A DNA stretch of 64,000 nt, taken from a virus. Of this stretch, positions 34,701-42,449 are shown piece after piece. The stretch is taken from IMG/VR virus record IMGVR_UViG_3300017969_000006, positions 35,772-99,771 of that record; one strand, given 5' to 3'. Below the pieces are notes generated by a model. It was given only the letters and a program-made list of their open reading frames with translations. It did not search any database and had not been told where the DNA came from. The number at the start of each line of letters is the position of its first letter. The first letter of the stretch is position 1. The position numbers and the translations under genes were made by a program.

Positions 34701-37700
34701 TGCGGCGATTGTCGAAGAAATTCGGCAACGTGGAGCAAACCCATTCCGCGTAACCGACAGAGATATCGAACGCATCTGGGGCTCTGTAAGACCCGGTGAA
34801 CGTCCACCATTCACCCGTGCCCAAGCAGAAGAGGCTTACGGACGTGCGCTCGAAACTATCGAAGATCTCCGTGGCCGACCAACAACTGGGCGATTTGGTC
34901 GAGCATTGGAAGCAACTGATGAAGTCAGAGAATTCCTAGAGACCGCCCGCCAAAGCGAAATCGGTGCGCGTATTGAACGCGCTGTAATGGAGTACCACAA
35001 CGGTTTCGATTCACGCCCACGATACCGGACCGACATGGACGGCCTTCAGAGCATCATTGACACAGGGGACTCACGTGGCCTCATCCCGCCACGCGGTTCT
35101 CAGTGGGATCCGTTCCTTGATGCTGAAGATGCCATGCAAGGGTTCACTCCAGATGATGGAATTCGTCCACTCTTCGGCAATCTGCTGCACGCTGACGATG
35201 ACAGCGCCATTCAACGCTACTTGGACAACATCAAGGGTTACGCCGCTATTCGAGACTCGGAGTTCTTCGATCGGGTAACTGAGTCGCCACTCGGCAAAGT
35301 CCTAACCGGAGATGTCGAATTGGTTCTTCGTGCCGATGTCGCTCGCCGAACCGGATACGGAATTGGTGATGCACGAGGTCAAATCGCGTTTGGCGTCATG
35401 ATTCACGACGACGATCCAGCGCGTGTCCGTCAAGCACTCCTGACACGTCGATTTGGCGGACCTATTGACGACACCGCAACCACAGGCGCAGCATTGGACT
35501 TCTTGCACGCAGACCTGACCGGTGACTACTCGGGAATCAGAACCCCGATGGACACCCTTTCCCTTGACGCTGGCCTCAGCGTAGACGTCAGAGATCGAAC
35601 TATCCGTGGACGAGTAGACGCAGATGCATTTATCGCAGGCGGATTCAACGGCGAAGAACTAGAAAATGTTCGAATCGGTAGTGCTTCACTGAACTACAAA
35701 CGTCAATTCCTAGCACCAGCAGAAGTCGGCGCGAACAACAGCGAACTCCGCAAGAGGCTCGGTCTTGCCGGTCTCTCTAAAACTGAAGTAGACACCGTGT
35801 TTGAGTTCGCTCAAAGCGGCCGCCTCGACCTCGAATCAGCCGACTTGCTACGAATGAACAAAGCAGCACGGGAACAGGCAGACCGTTTCGCAAGAGTCGG
35901 TATCAGCACAACTTTCACCAACGATAAGGGCATTAACGTCCTTGATGGTGCTTCGGTATCGGTAGAAACACCGGGTATTGGCCGCATCGAAGCATCCAAG
36001 CGTGCCGACGACATCCTGCGTGTACGCCTTGAGGGAGAAATCGCCGAGCGCGCAGAAGACATTGCCAAACAAATTCGATCTGGTGTTGGTCTTCGTTCAG
36101 CAACCTCTTCACCACGCCGAGACGCCCCAATCAATGTCGTTGACCCCTTTAGTGATGACCCATTTGGCGGTGTGGTTGACCGAGCACGGACTGTTGTCAC
36201 CGACCGTATTCGCGACGAAGTAAGCGAAAGAGCAACGGCGCTTGCAACAGAGAAGATTGGCCGTCTGGGAGCCAAACTTTCCCGTCGTCAAGTTCAGAAT
36301 CGCGGCATACAAAGAGTTGGCATGAACGTTCTTCAATCGGACCGAGCAGAAAATTTGCTTCGTCGGGCCGGACTTGAGACAGACGACATTGAGAACATCC
36401 GCTTTGTCGGTGAACTTGCTGCTGCCTTCGGAACTTCCGGACCGGCCGGCGTCGGATTGGTTCTCGCTCGACGCGGAAGCCGTGAAGGAATCGATTTTGG
36501 TGTTCGCAAAGCACGCGAACAAGGTTGGATCACCGACAGCCAAGCCAACGCAATCTTGCGCGCCGCAGACACCGTTGCACCAGAAGGACTTCCTGATGCG
36601 GTGACGAACGCAATTGGTGAACAAGCGCAGCGAGCCATCAACTCAGACGCAGCCGATCGTGCTAGGGAAATCGCAAGCGCCGCCGCTGAACGTGTGCGTG
36701 AACTTGACCTTGGTGATCGTGTTGGGGACATTTTTGATAGGGGTCGCACGGCCGATACTCCTGCTCTTCCGTCCACACCCAACGACCCATTCTCCGCGAA
36801 TGATCCGTTCGCACCTATCTCCGGTGGAGGGCTTCGCTCTCAAACTGGGCGTTCGATTCTCGCACAGTCGAAACCAATTTTTGACATTGAATCTGATGAC
36901 GACATCAACAAATTGGCCGACGAACTGCGAACCCTTACGCAACCAGATTCAAGAAACCCTAATAACCACGTGAGCATCATGGCAGAAGAGTTGCGAGACA
37001 TTATTGGCGATATAGAAACTCCTGATCTTCTCACTGGTGAACCACGCAAATATGCGGAAGACATCACTGACAGCATTCCTTCATATATTGCCAACAGAGT
37101 ACGCGAGCAACTGGGCGATATGCCGCTTTCTGACGAACAGAAGCAACGCGTTGGGGAACTGCTCGCGGCATCCGAGCAGATGCGAGAACTTGACGCCTTC
37201 CGGTTTGACATCATGCAACGGAGGACACCTGATCAAGTCACTGATACGAATGACCCATTTGGTGGTCCACCACCAAGAAGGCCAAGCGCACCACCACCAA
37301 GAAGGCCTACAGCAAACGACCCATTCTCTGACGGTCCAGAAGAAGTTCCAGAAACGCCGCCTCAGTACACCGCTGCGCAAGCACGCGAACGTCTCGATGA
37401 GATCCTTGCAGATTCAACGATTTTTACAACCGAATTCAATCAGCGCCAATCAACTATCACCGAGCGAGAAAATCGTCGATCCGAAGTGGAAACACGCAGG
37501 CAAGAACTTGAGTCAGTAATCAATGAACTGGCTAGATACGAAATGGTTACCGCTGACCGTCTGACAGAAGAAATTGATAGAACTGCACCAGTTGGAAAAG
37601 CCACAACCACACAAGCGGCCAAAATCGATCCCAGACAACACGCCCCACAGCAAGGCATTGTTCGTGACCCCAAAGAGGTCCAGCGAATCGCAGAACAGAC

Positions 37701-38742
37701 TGTCGCTCCCGCTGCCGACCTCACCTTGCCAGAACACCGTGATGAGTTGCGCACGCTCCTGCTCGAGAACGAAAACATCACCAAATGGCTTGGCCTCATT
37801 CAGGAACGAACCCCCATCATCAAGGAGGGGATCGGCAACTGGATGAATGATGTTTACGCCCTTAACCCACCCCCCGCAGACTGGGACGTCAATGAAATAT
37901 GGCGAGAGTCCGGAGGCTTGGTCGGAGCGCGACTTACCGAAGCGCTCATTAGAAGCAGAGGTTATGACGCGCCAGCAATGACTGTAAATGAAGCAGAAAT
38001 GGATCTTCTTCTAGCCACCCGTGGACTTATGCCGATCTCACGTGGTGCTACCAACAACATGCAACGCGCAACCCTTGATTCGTCAGAAGAATTCCTCACC
38101 GGAGGCGGCATTGACGGTGCTGGGCTCTATTTCGCTATCGAAGGAACAAGCCCCACCCGACTGGGTGGCGGACATCACGAGGCCGACGGCTACATCGAAG
38201 GCGTATCAGATGCTTCTGTTATCCGTGGCGCGCTAAACCCCGGCGCGAAAGTAATGCAAATTTCTGCTGCAACACGAATGGCTGAAGAATACCGGTTGGA
38301 AACTCTAGGTGAGGATGTTGGTGCAGGAGGGGAAGCGAACCCTCTGATCGCCCTGAGGCGCAGCCTCGTGAACGACCCATCTCAGGCCGATTTGTTGGAA
38401 GCGTTAGATTCGGCGATTGTTGATTCAACCGACCCAGCAAAGTTTGACGGAGGATCAGTTAACGGACGGACAGTAATTCCGTTGCTCTTGGGCTATGACG
38501 CTACAATTTCCGAGACACGAGATGATAACCGCGTTGTCATTCTGAACCGCTCGGCAGCAATCCTGCAAGACACAACGTATACGGGTCAAGAGTGGGCTGA
38601 GGCAAAACCATGGGATCGCCTCTTGGAACGCGCCAAAGTGCTTGGTGCCGACATGGACATTCCTATCGGCCTATCACCGGAAGAAAGAACACAGTGGGTT
38701 CTTGAGAAGTTGGAAACAGAATTTGGAGCGATCAGTGGATAG
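31714..38742 (+). CDS. Giant multi-domain protein: HELGH peptidase motif and C-terminal ADP-ribosyltransferase-like domain
   Basis: 2342 residues. Residues ~165-240 carry KGLGRKLNQ and the Cys motif CPPGTPAANQFTDEFGTNCF. The zinc motif HELGH is at ~562-566, with a later EGMTELRALRDMG helix as possible third ligand. Residues ~880-940 (FVLPKGTKGIEK then EIPGGEYEVRSV) recall the end of an ART fold. Residues ~1105-1230 (RPLFGNLLHADDD, VELVLRADVARRTGYGIGD) resemble DUF3626-like proteins. Two GLRS motifs lie at ~1460 and ~1706; repeated NDPF motifs and a PPPRRP repeat occupy ~1690-1880. The C-terminus (~2100-2290: MPISRGAT, GAGLYFAIEGT, VIRGALNPGAKVMQI, GYDATISE, VVILNRSAAILQD) looks like a toxin-type ADP-ribosyltransferase. 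Probably injected with DNA; that is inference. Confidence 0.72.
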   Translation: MANIRAERVILSDRVNTYRRDYETIGALFRIKSAVLASQESLDPNISVKALNQDLPKKDKKDSEKRTSGTGVEEQLPELRYAPNGKRGRGDVLKLHVTPRDLTTGNEPNFGWIPAPEKKSEEETRKQMRELLDWKKRRPKVRVRSFRADPRTGQRVEDSGVDVEVKGLGRKLNQIVPGGNLSSRAAGAVGVLTDANGKFRCPPGTPAANQFTDEFGTNCFKPALSSRRLIGAMRRWFDKYVELGEQIQLLESMGIYGVGPDDLTPQYRQNIRNMVRAAGSVAPKERVQEVQSRMDTAIDALQTRLGTTRDTTDNADMWTALATLAADEWQDLDFSGIFSGPEGWGSWNKNMLADPKGRTPQAAADHTADVRSQYISMFDNWVSDGPMRQRYRDGDPEARALIDEMVTRHLAAERGFLKAILQEYQESPEIMRQVKTLGRTQIRDGEAFDDYWRVDGECSPAGFHPRDGFALNIDFNAAAVALKPAIQNGLANYTSDGRILLFDIDPNDVSRSFTSEAEQWAEIGNLMQNTVDLERWRNVYAQDLSTARHGSIEAKGVHIAKHELGHARQYQFIKNAVLDTHAKTGSTYLVNSTSGQIERLDVSPDQWTNQQWVDVVTSQVQRLIPEKYLADGFPPTSLETFEGTMLHIMAGRYYQDEVQNFFNLNDDAKRGQSALMMLEGMTELRALRDMGVLMDPELDRLVSWMDDVDPRTPERPDPQGVIWPPPTSSAMQVFQPDPNGTWDTISRTPIEDPNPFIPDLGGKQEHIDAINSRISSLNRSLPDAERDLFDPRSEVVEIQNGNDVVEQLRSGKTALDIENLTVKKQQIIDREVLAEDIAATGEIDDVGDLEVGDAIRFKGFKTLDRRMDADQEQDLSADEGKRKVNFVLPKGTKGIEKQNPANNEPDQVEIPGGEYEVRSVNPDGTVTLVPRSQDDADTVARRLIDSLDGSSDIDDVRDAVRTVQKRAQKYVQKKEKIRRATRSSDPATAQRMERRNAAIVEEIRQRGANPFRVTDRDIERIWGSVRPGERPPFTRAQAEEAYGRALETIEDLRGRPTTGRFGRALEATDEVREFLETARQSEIGARIERAVMEYHNGFDSRPRYRTDMDGLQSIIDTGDSRGLIPPRGSQWDPFLDAEDAMQGFTPDDGIRPLFGNLLHADDDSAIQRYLDNIKGYAAIRDSEFFDRVTESPLGKVLTGDVELVLRADVARRTGYGIGDARGQIAFGVMIHDDDPARVRQALLTRRFGGPIDDTATTGAALDFLHADLTGDYSGIRTPMDTLSLDAGLSVDVRDRTIRGRVDADAFIAGGFNGEELENVRIGSASLNYKRQFLAPAEVGANNSELRKRLGLAGLSKTEVDTVFEFAQSGRLDLESADLLRMNKAAREQADRFARVGISTTFTNDKGINVLDGASVSVETPGIGRIEASKRADDILRVRLEGEIAERAEDIAKQIRSGVGLRSATSSPRRDAPINVVDPFSDDPFGGVVDRARTVVTDRIRDEVSERATALATEKIGRLGAKLSRRQVQNRGIQRVGMNVLQSDRAENLLRRAGLETDDIENIRFVGELAAAFGTSGPAGVGLVLARRGSREGIDFGVRKAREQGWITDSQANAILRAADTVAPEGLPDAVTNAIGEQAQRAINSDAADRAREIASAAAERVRELDLGDRVGDIFDRGRTADTPALPSTPNDPFSANDPFAPISGGGLRSQTGRSILAQSKPIFDIESDDDINKLADELRTLTQPDSRNPNNHVSIMAEELRDIIGDIETPDLLTGEPRKYAEDITDSIPSYIANRVREQLGDMPLSDEQKQRVGELLAASEQMRELDAFRFDIMQRRTPDQVTDTNDPFGGPPPRRPSAPPPRRPTANDPFSDGPEEVPETPPQYTAAQARERLDEILADSTIFTTEFNQRQSTITERENRRSEVETRRQELESVINELARYEMVTADRLTEEIDRTAPVGKATTTQAAKIDPRQHAPQQGIVRDPKEVQRIAEQTVAPAADLTLPEHRDELRTLLLENENITKWLGLIQERTPIIKEGIGNWMNDVYALNPPPADWDVNEIWRESGGLVGARLTEALIRSRGYDAPAMTVNEAEMDLLLATRGLMPISRGATNNMQRATLDSSEEFLTGGGIDGAGLYFAIEGTSPTRLGGGHHEADGYIEGVSDASVIRGALNPGAKVMQISAATRMAEEYRLETLGEDVGAGGEANPLIALRRSLVNDPSQADLLEALDSAIVDSTDPAKFDGGSVNGRTVIPLLLGYDATISETRDDNRVVILNRSAAILQDTTYTGQEWAEAKPWDRLLERAKVLGADMDIPIGLSPEERTQWVLEKLETEFGAISG

Positions 38743-38959
38743 CAAACGAGTCACCACCGGAGATGACGGCATCCGTTTTCAGCCTAGCCAGACGTACTTG
38801 AAGTACATGGAAACCAGCGCTGTTCGTGAACTGCTTGATAAAGACCCCGACGTTGAACCGTACCTCCAGCAGATCTTTACTGCGCTGCCACAAGTCAGTG
38901 AAGTAATCGATCTTTACAAAAACACCTACATCATGGCGCTGCGTGAGGTTGAAGAATGA
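38735..38959 (+). CDS. Small protein following the giant ART-like gene
   Basis: 74 residues from the GTG at 38735, which overlaps the end of the giant gene by 8 bases; TGGAGCG lies just upstream. Helical (SAVRELLDKDPDVEPYLQQI). Its stop overlaps the next start (ATGA). Small genes after giant toxin-like genes recur here, so an immunity or chaperone role is possible. No homologue is known to me. Confidence 0.55.
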   Translation: MDSKRVTTGDDGIRFQPSQTYLKYMETSAVRELLDKDPDVEPYLQQIFTALPQVSEVIDLYKNTYIMALREVEE

Positions 38960-41445
38960 GAGCAGTACTAATTGGTCAAGTTAGAAAAAACCCGGTCTAC
39001 TACGACCTAGACGGAAAAGAAACTGACGCGTTCGTTGTCGATAAAGAAAACAACGTTGTTCCGGTCAACGTTATCTCCCTCATTGGCAAAGGCCTCATAG
39101 AACCCATCAACGACTCCGACTTCACTGACTTCTTTTGGAATGGTTCCAAAGAGAGCAGCAAAAGATGGGAAAACATTTTTATCCATCGCGTTCAAGATGT
39201 GCCAGACAAACTGTTGCGTGGAGTTCAAATGCTTACCACTCCACCAAAAAAGAAGAATCCGGCGCGATCGAAAGCCGTTGAGGAAAAAGCGCTGAGAGCA
39301 GATGCCTACAAAGCGCTTGTTGAGAGCGAGCAGCACGAGAAAGCACTGGGTCGAAGTCTAAATCGATTCGGTGGAAGGGCTACTGCGGGTGTTCGTGGAT
39401 TCGTTCGTAATGCCCGATGGGACCCTGACGCATTGGATGCTGACGGTGATGGTTGGGTTCAGGAAGGAACACAGTTCGCTCGTCGGATAACCGGTGCTAA
39501 TGTGACGAAACCGAATAAGCCTTCTCCACCCGAAGTCAACGTTGAGCACTATCGCGCGCTTAGAAGTCAACAAAGGCGCAATTATCAGAACTATCTAAGC
39601 GGATCGATCAGTGAACGACTTGCAAAACGTAAAGCGCGATTCTACATCGACCGCATGGAGAAAGTTGACCAAATGATCGAAAGCCGTTTCTCTGACGGCA
39701 AGCGAATCAAGACCGTTGGCGATATGCGTAAAGCGTTTGAACGTGCTCATCCGGGTTTCATTACAGGTGACAGCACTGCCGAATACTTGAATAGCGCAGA
39801 TCCTGATGAGGAACTAAAAGACACGGTTAGGGAACATGGCTACATGTTTCTTTTGGCACTTATGTCGAATCCGGACCTAACGAAAGCAAACTGGAAATTC
39901 ACTAAAGTTGATCCATCCGAAGAGTTTTCTGGCGCCGCTGCTTTCAAAGGGCCGAACAAAATCGACAGACTTGGAAAAGCACGAGATTTGCCTCGAAACC
40001 GAAAAATGCTTATCGAGATCTCCTACAAAGATGAATTTCCCGAAGCGAAATTTAGAGATGCGCAACAAATGGATGCTCGTTTACGTTTGCAACTTGAGAA
40101 CACCAAGATTATTGCGTCCATATTGAGGTCTGATTTGCCAGACGATGAGAAGCAGGAGTTTGTTCGTCGTTTTCATGCTCGCTCAACAGCATTCCACGAA
40201 ATGACACATGGAAGCATGTATTTTAAAGCGTTCACAGATTCATTGGCGTCAGTCGGTTTACAGCCTGACGAAAAAACCGACGCCGATGCGATCTTGGATG
40301 AGGTGTATACAGCAATATCAGATTTAGCACCAGAAAAAGCATCCCTTCTTGCCGATCAATTCTGGGCAGAAACTATTGCCATGCCAGTTGCATTAGTCAA
40401 CCGTGTCTTGAATTATCTTATGCTTCGTTCCAGTATGGATCCAAGAGCGAAATCAACCATGCTTGATGCGATCAATGCGGATCTCACGGATGGTCAACCC
40501 AATGCCCCTGAACCATTGCGTGTCTCAAAGAAACTCTCCGCGTTTCTTAATGACAAGCAAATCCCGAAAAATCTTGCTAAGCCAAACGATCCACAAGATA
40601 CAACCTTCGAAGAAGGTGACGCTTTATCAATCAACTCGACTATGAACATACTTGCGCATCTGGTCAACGACTTGGGTTCTGGAAATGGTTACCAGAATAG
40701 GCTTCCGTGGGCTGGACGGAAGGCAGTTAACTTTGGTAAGAGCGAAGATGACATTGCCCTGAATTGGCCGCTCCTCTTGGAACATGGAATTCCAAATACA
40801 GACCTTGATTCAGAAGATGTAAAAACATTGCTTATGGCAAATATTCGCATTGGAGAAGTAATCTCGGAAGTGCTTCAATCAGGTAATCCAGACAGCATCA
40901 GGAATTTTGCTGCTATTGCGGCAAGTAACCAAACACAAATTGCTCCCGCTGTTTGGTTGGGCCTTACTGGGAATATCGCAAATCAAAGCATGCGTGAAGC
41001 ATACGTTCAATCCAGTATTCGAGGGGGAGTATCGCAACTTTGGGAAAGCGTTAAAGCAAGCGGCACGGACCGTGATCGAGGAAGAATCATTGACACCCTC
41101 GCCTTACTCTTGGGCGTATGGGACGACCTGACCCCACAGCAACGCGATCTTGCTAAGAACTATGCCGCAATGTCGGGTGGCGGTCTTTATGCTTCGTACG
41201 CTGGATATATCACTAACTTCACGCAGTTGGGTCGAGTTTTCGATGGACTCAACTATGAACTGCTCGCCGAACTTGGCCCCTTAGCCCTATTCGGCAATGT
41301 GGCAGAAATGGCGGATGAACAGGCTGGCGGGATTCGCGAACTTGACCCATCTGAACCAACATATGAAGCATTGCAGAAATTGATTTCGTGGCTGTGGCCC
41401 GAACTCCCCTTCGCGTTAAACGGTAAAGAGAAGGCAAAGTCATGA
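38956..41445 (+). CDS. Large protein with HEMTH zinc-peptidase motif and EF-hand-like module
   Basis: 829 residues. The N-terminal ~100 residues are a small alpha/beta domain. KALGRSLNRFGG then WDPDALDADGDGWVQEGT (~155-172) is the shared module, followed by ALRSQQRR (~201-208). The peptidase motif HEMTH is at residues 414-418, within AFHEMTHGSMYFKAF; an EVYTAISDLAPEKASLLADQ helix and FWAETIAMP follow, offering a third zinc ligand. The C-terminal half is helical. It belongs with the neighbouring giant proteins by its shared module. The substrate is unknown. Confidence 0.72.
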   Translation: MRAVLIGQVRKNPVYYDLDGKETDAFVVDKENNVVPVNVISLIGKGLIEPINDSDFTDFFWNGSKESSKRWENIFIHRVQDVPDKLLRGVQMLTTPPKKKNPARSKAVEEKALRADAYKALVESEQHEKALGRSLNRFGGRATAGVRGFVRNARWDPDALDADGDGWVQEGTQFARRITGANVTKPNKPSPPEVNVEHYRALRSQQRRNYQNYLSGSISERLAKRKARFYIDRMEKVDQMIESRFSDGKRIKTVGDMRKAFERAHPGFITGDSTAEYLNSADPDEELKDTVREHGYMFLLALMSNPDLTKANWKFTKVDPSEEFSGAAAFKGPNKIDRLGKARDLPRNRKMLIEISYKDEFPEAKFRDAQQMDARLRLQLENTKIIASILRSDLPDDEKQEFVRRFHARSTAFHEMTHGSMYFKAFTDSLASVGLQPDEKTDADAILDEVYTAISDLAPEKASLLADQFWAETIAMPVALVNRVLNYLMLRSSMDPRAKSTMLDAINADLTDGQPNAPEPLRVSKKLSAFLNDKQIPKNLAKPNDPQDTTFEEGDALSINSTMNILAHLVNDLGSGNGYQNRLPWAGRKAVNFGKSEDDIALNWPLLLEHGIPNTDLDSEDVKTLLMANIRIGEVISEVLQSGNPDSIRNFAAIAASNQTQIAPAVWLGLTGNIANQSMREAYVQSSIRGGVSQLWESVKASGTDRDRGRIIDTLALLLGVWDDLTPQQRDLAKNYAAMSGGGLYASYAGYITNFTQLGRVFDGLNYELLAELGPLALFGNVAEMADEQAGGIRELDPSEPTYEALQKLISWLWPELPFALNGKEKAKS

Positions 41446-41780
41446 ATCAGAAAGAATGGAACAAAAAACTCGAGAAAACTACCGGTTTTCCAATCAGTGA
41501 AATGTTCACTGCGCTATCCAGTGATCAACTGATTGGGAAGATTCGGGAGGCTGAAGATGGAAAGGATCCATTCGCTGACAAAAGAATGGAAAAATTTGAG
41601 CAATTTCTTGATGTCCATTCAAATAAGCGCGTAAACCCAAACAATCCTTTTAGGGACGATCGAGATCGTGAAATTTGGTCAACGATCGAGTTCCGGACAG
41701 TTCTCTTGCCTCCAAAAGAACGAAATAAGCGGATTCCAACCTATTTCGGACCGAATCGAGTACAACTAGAAGTTTCCTAG
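41442..41780 (+). CDS. Small unknown protein following the HEMTH gene
   Basis: 112 residues, charged, overlapping the peptidase-like gene by 4 bases (ATGA). It holds ADGKDPF-like acidic helices and PNNPFRDDRDREIW. It is the second case of a small gene straight after a giant one. Possible immunity protein, chaperone or tail-like adaptor. No family recognised. Confidence 0.55.
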   Translation: MNQKEWNKKLEKTTGFPISEMFTALSSDQLIGKIREAEDGKDPFADKRMEKFEQFLDVHSNKRVNPNNPFRDDRDREIWSTIEFRTVLLPPKERNKRIPTYFGPNRVQLEVS

Positions 41781-41813
41781 CATCATCATTATCTATTCTA
41801 AACTGGATACACC

Positions 41814-42449
41814 ATGGATGAAATCGAAGTCAAAGGCCCACAAGATGTAATCCTCGACCTTCCACAGGAACGAGTCACGGCGATTACTGGCGGCAGGGGA
41901 CCGCGTCGCGGCAACCTTGAGAGGTTGTTGCGCTATTGGCGTCCCATCATGAAAAAGCCGGGTGGATTCAGAAGGTGTCGTGTAATTCTTGCGGACCACC
42001 CAGAACTTTACCCACTCGAACGAATCTGTGCTTGGCTGCACCATGAGACAACCGGTCTTTGGCCCAATGAGGGATGTCACCATCCCGGAATGAAAAACTG
42101 TAGAGGAAAACTCAAGAAGCGGAACTGGTCTGATGCCGACTGGAGCAAGAGGATGGCTCGACGCTTCAAAAAGAACAAGAAATCTATCTTTGATCATCAA
42201 GTTGATGACATGTTCTACGGTGATTTTATTGAACGTAAAGAACTTGAAACAGATTTCGACTATAATCAAGTAGTTACCGAAACAGATTTCAAGCATGCGA
42301 TGTCCGTTTTGTCAGACTTCATGGACATGGAACCTGATTTCGTCTCGTATATCAGAGATTACGAAAACTGGGAAATCGTCGGAGACGACGAAAACGGCGA
42401 TGAAATTTCGGCAACATTCGTGAAAACCGAAGATTGCGGATGTGACTGA
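41814..42449 (+). CDS. Actinophage structural-region protein of unknown role
   Basis: 211 residues. ITGGRGPRRGNLERLLRYWR then KPGGFRRCRVILADHPELYP and CAWLHHETTGLW are typical of a small family seen near portal and capsid genes of actinophages. That family has a G-N-x-x-x-L-x-R-Y-W motif and a His/Cys pair. The C-terminus is acidic and ends EDCGCD. A weak ribosome site and TATTCT 15 bases upstream leave open a short-leader start. It lies between giant genes. I infer a head-related role from family context only. Confidence 0.55.
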   Translation: MDEIEVKGPQDVILDLPQERVTAITGGRGPRRGNLERLLRYWRPIMKKPGGFRRCRVILADHPELYPLERICAWLHHETTGLWPNEGCHHPGMKNCRGKLKKRNWSDADWSKRMARRFKKNKKSIFDHQVDDMFYGDFIERKELETDFDYNQVVTETDFKHAMSVLSDFMDMEPDFVSYIRDYENWEIVGDDENGDEISATFVKTEDCGCD

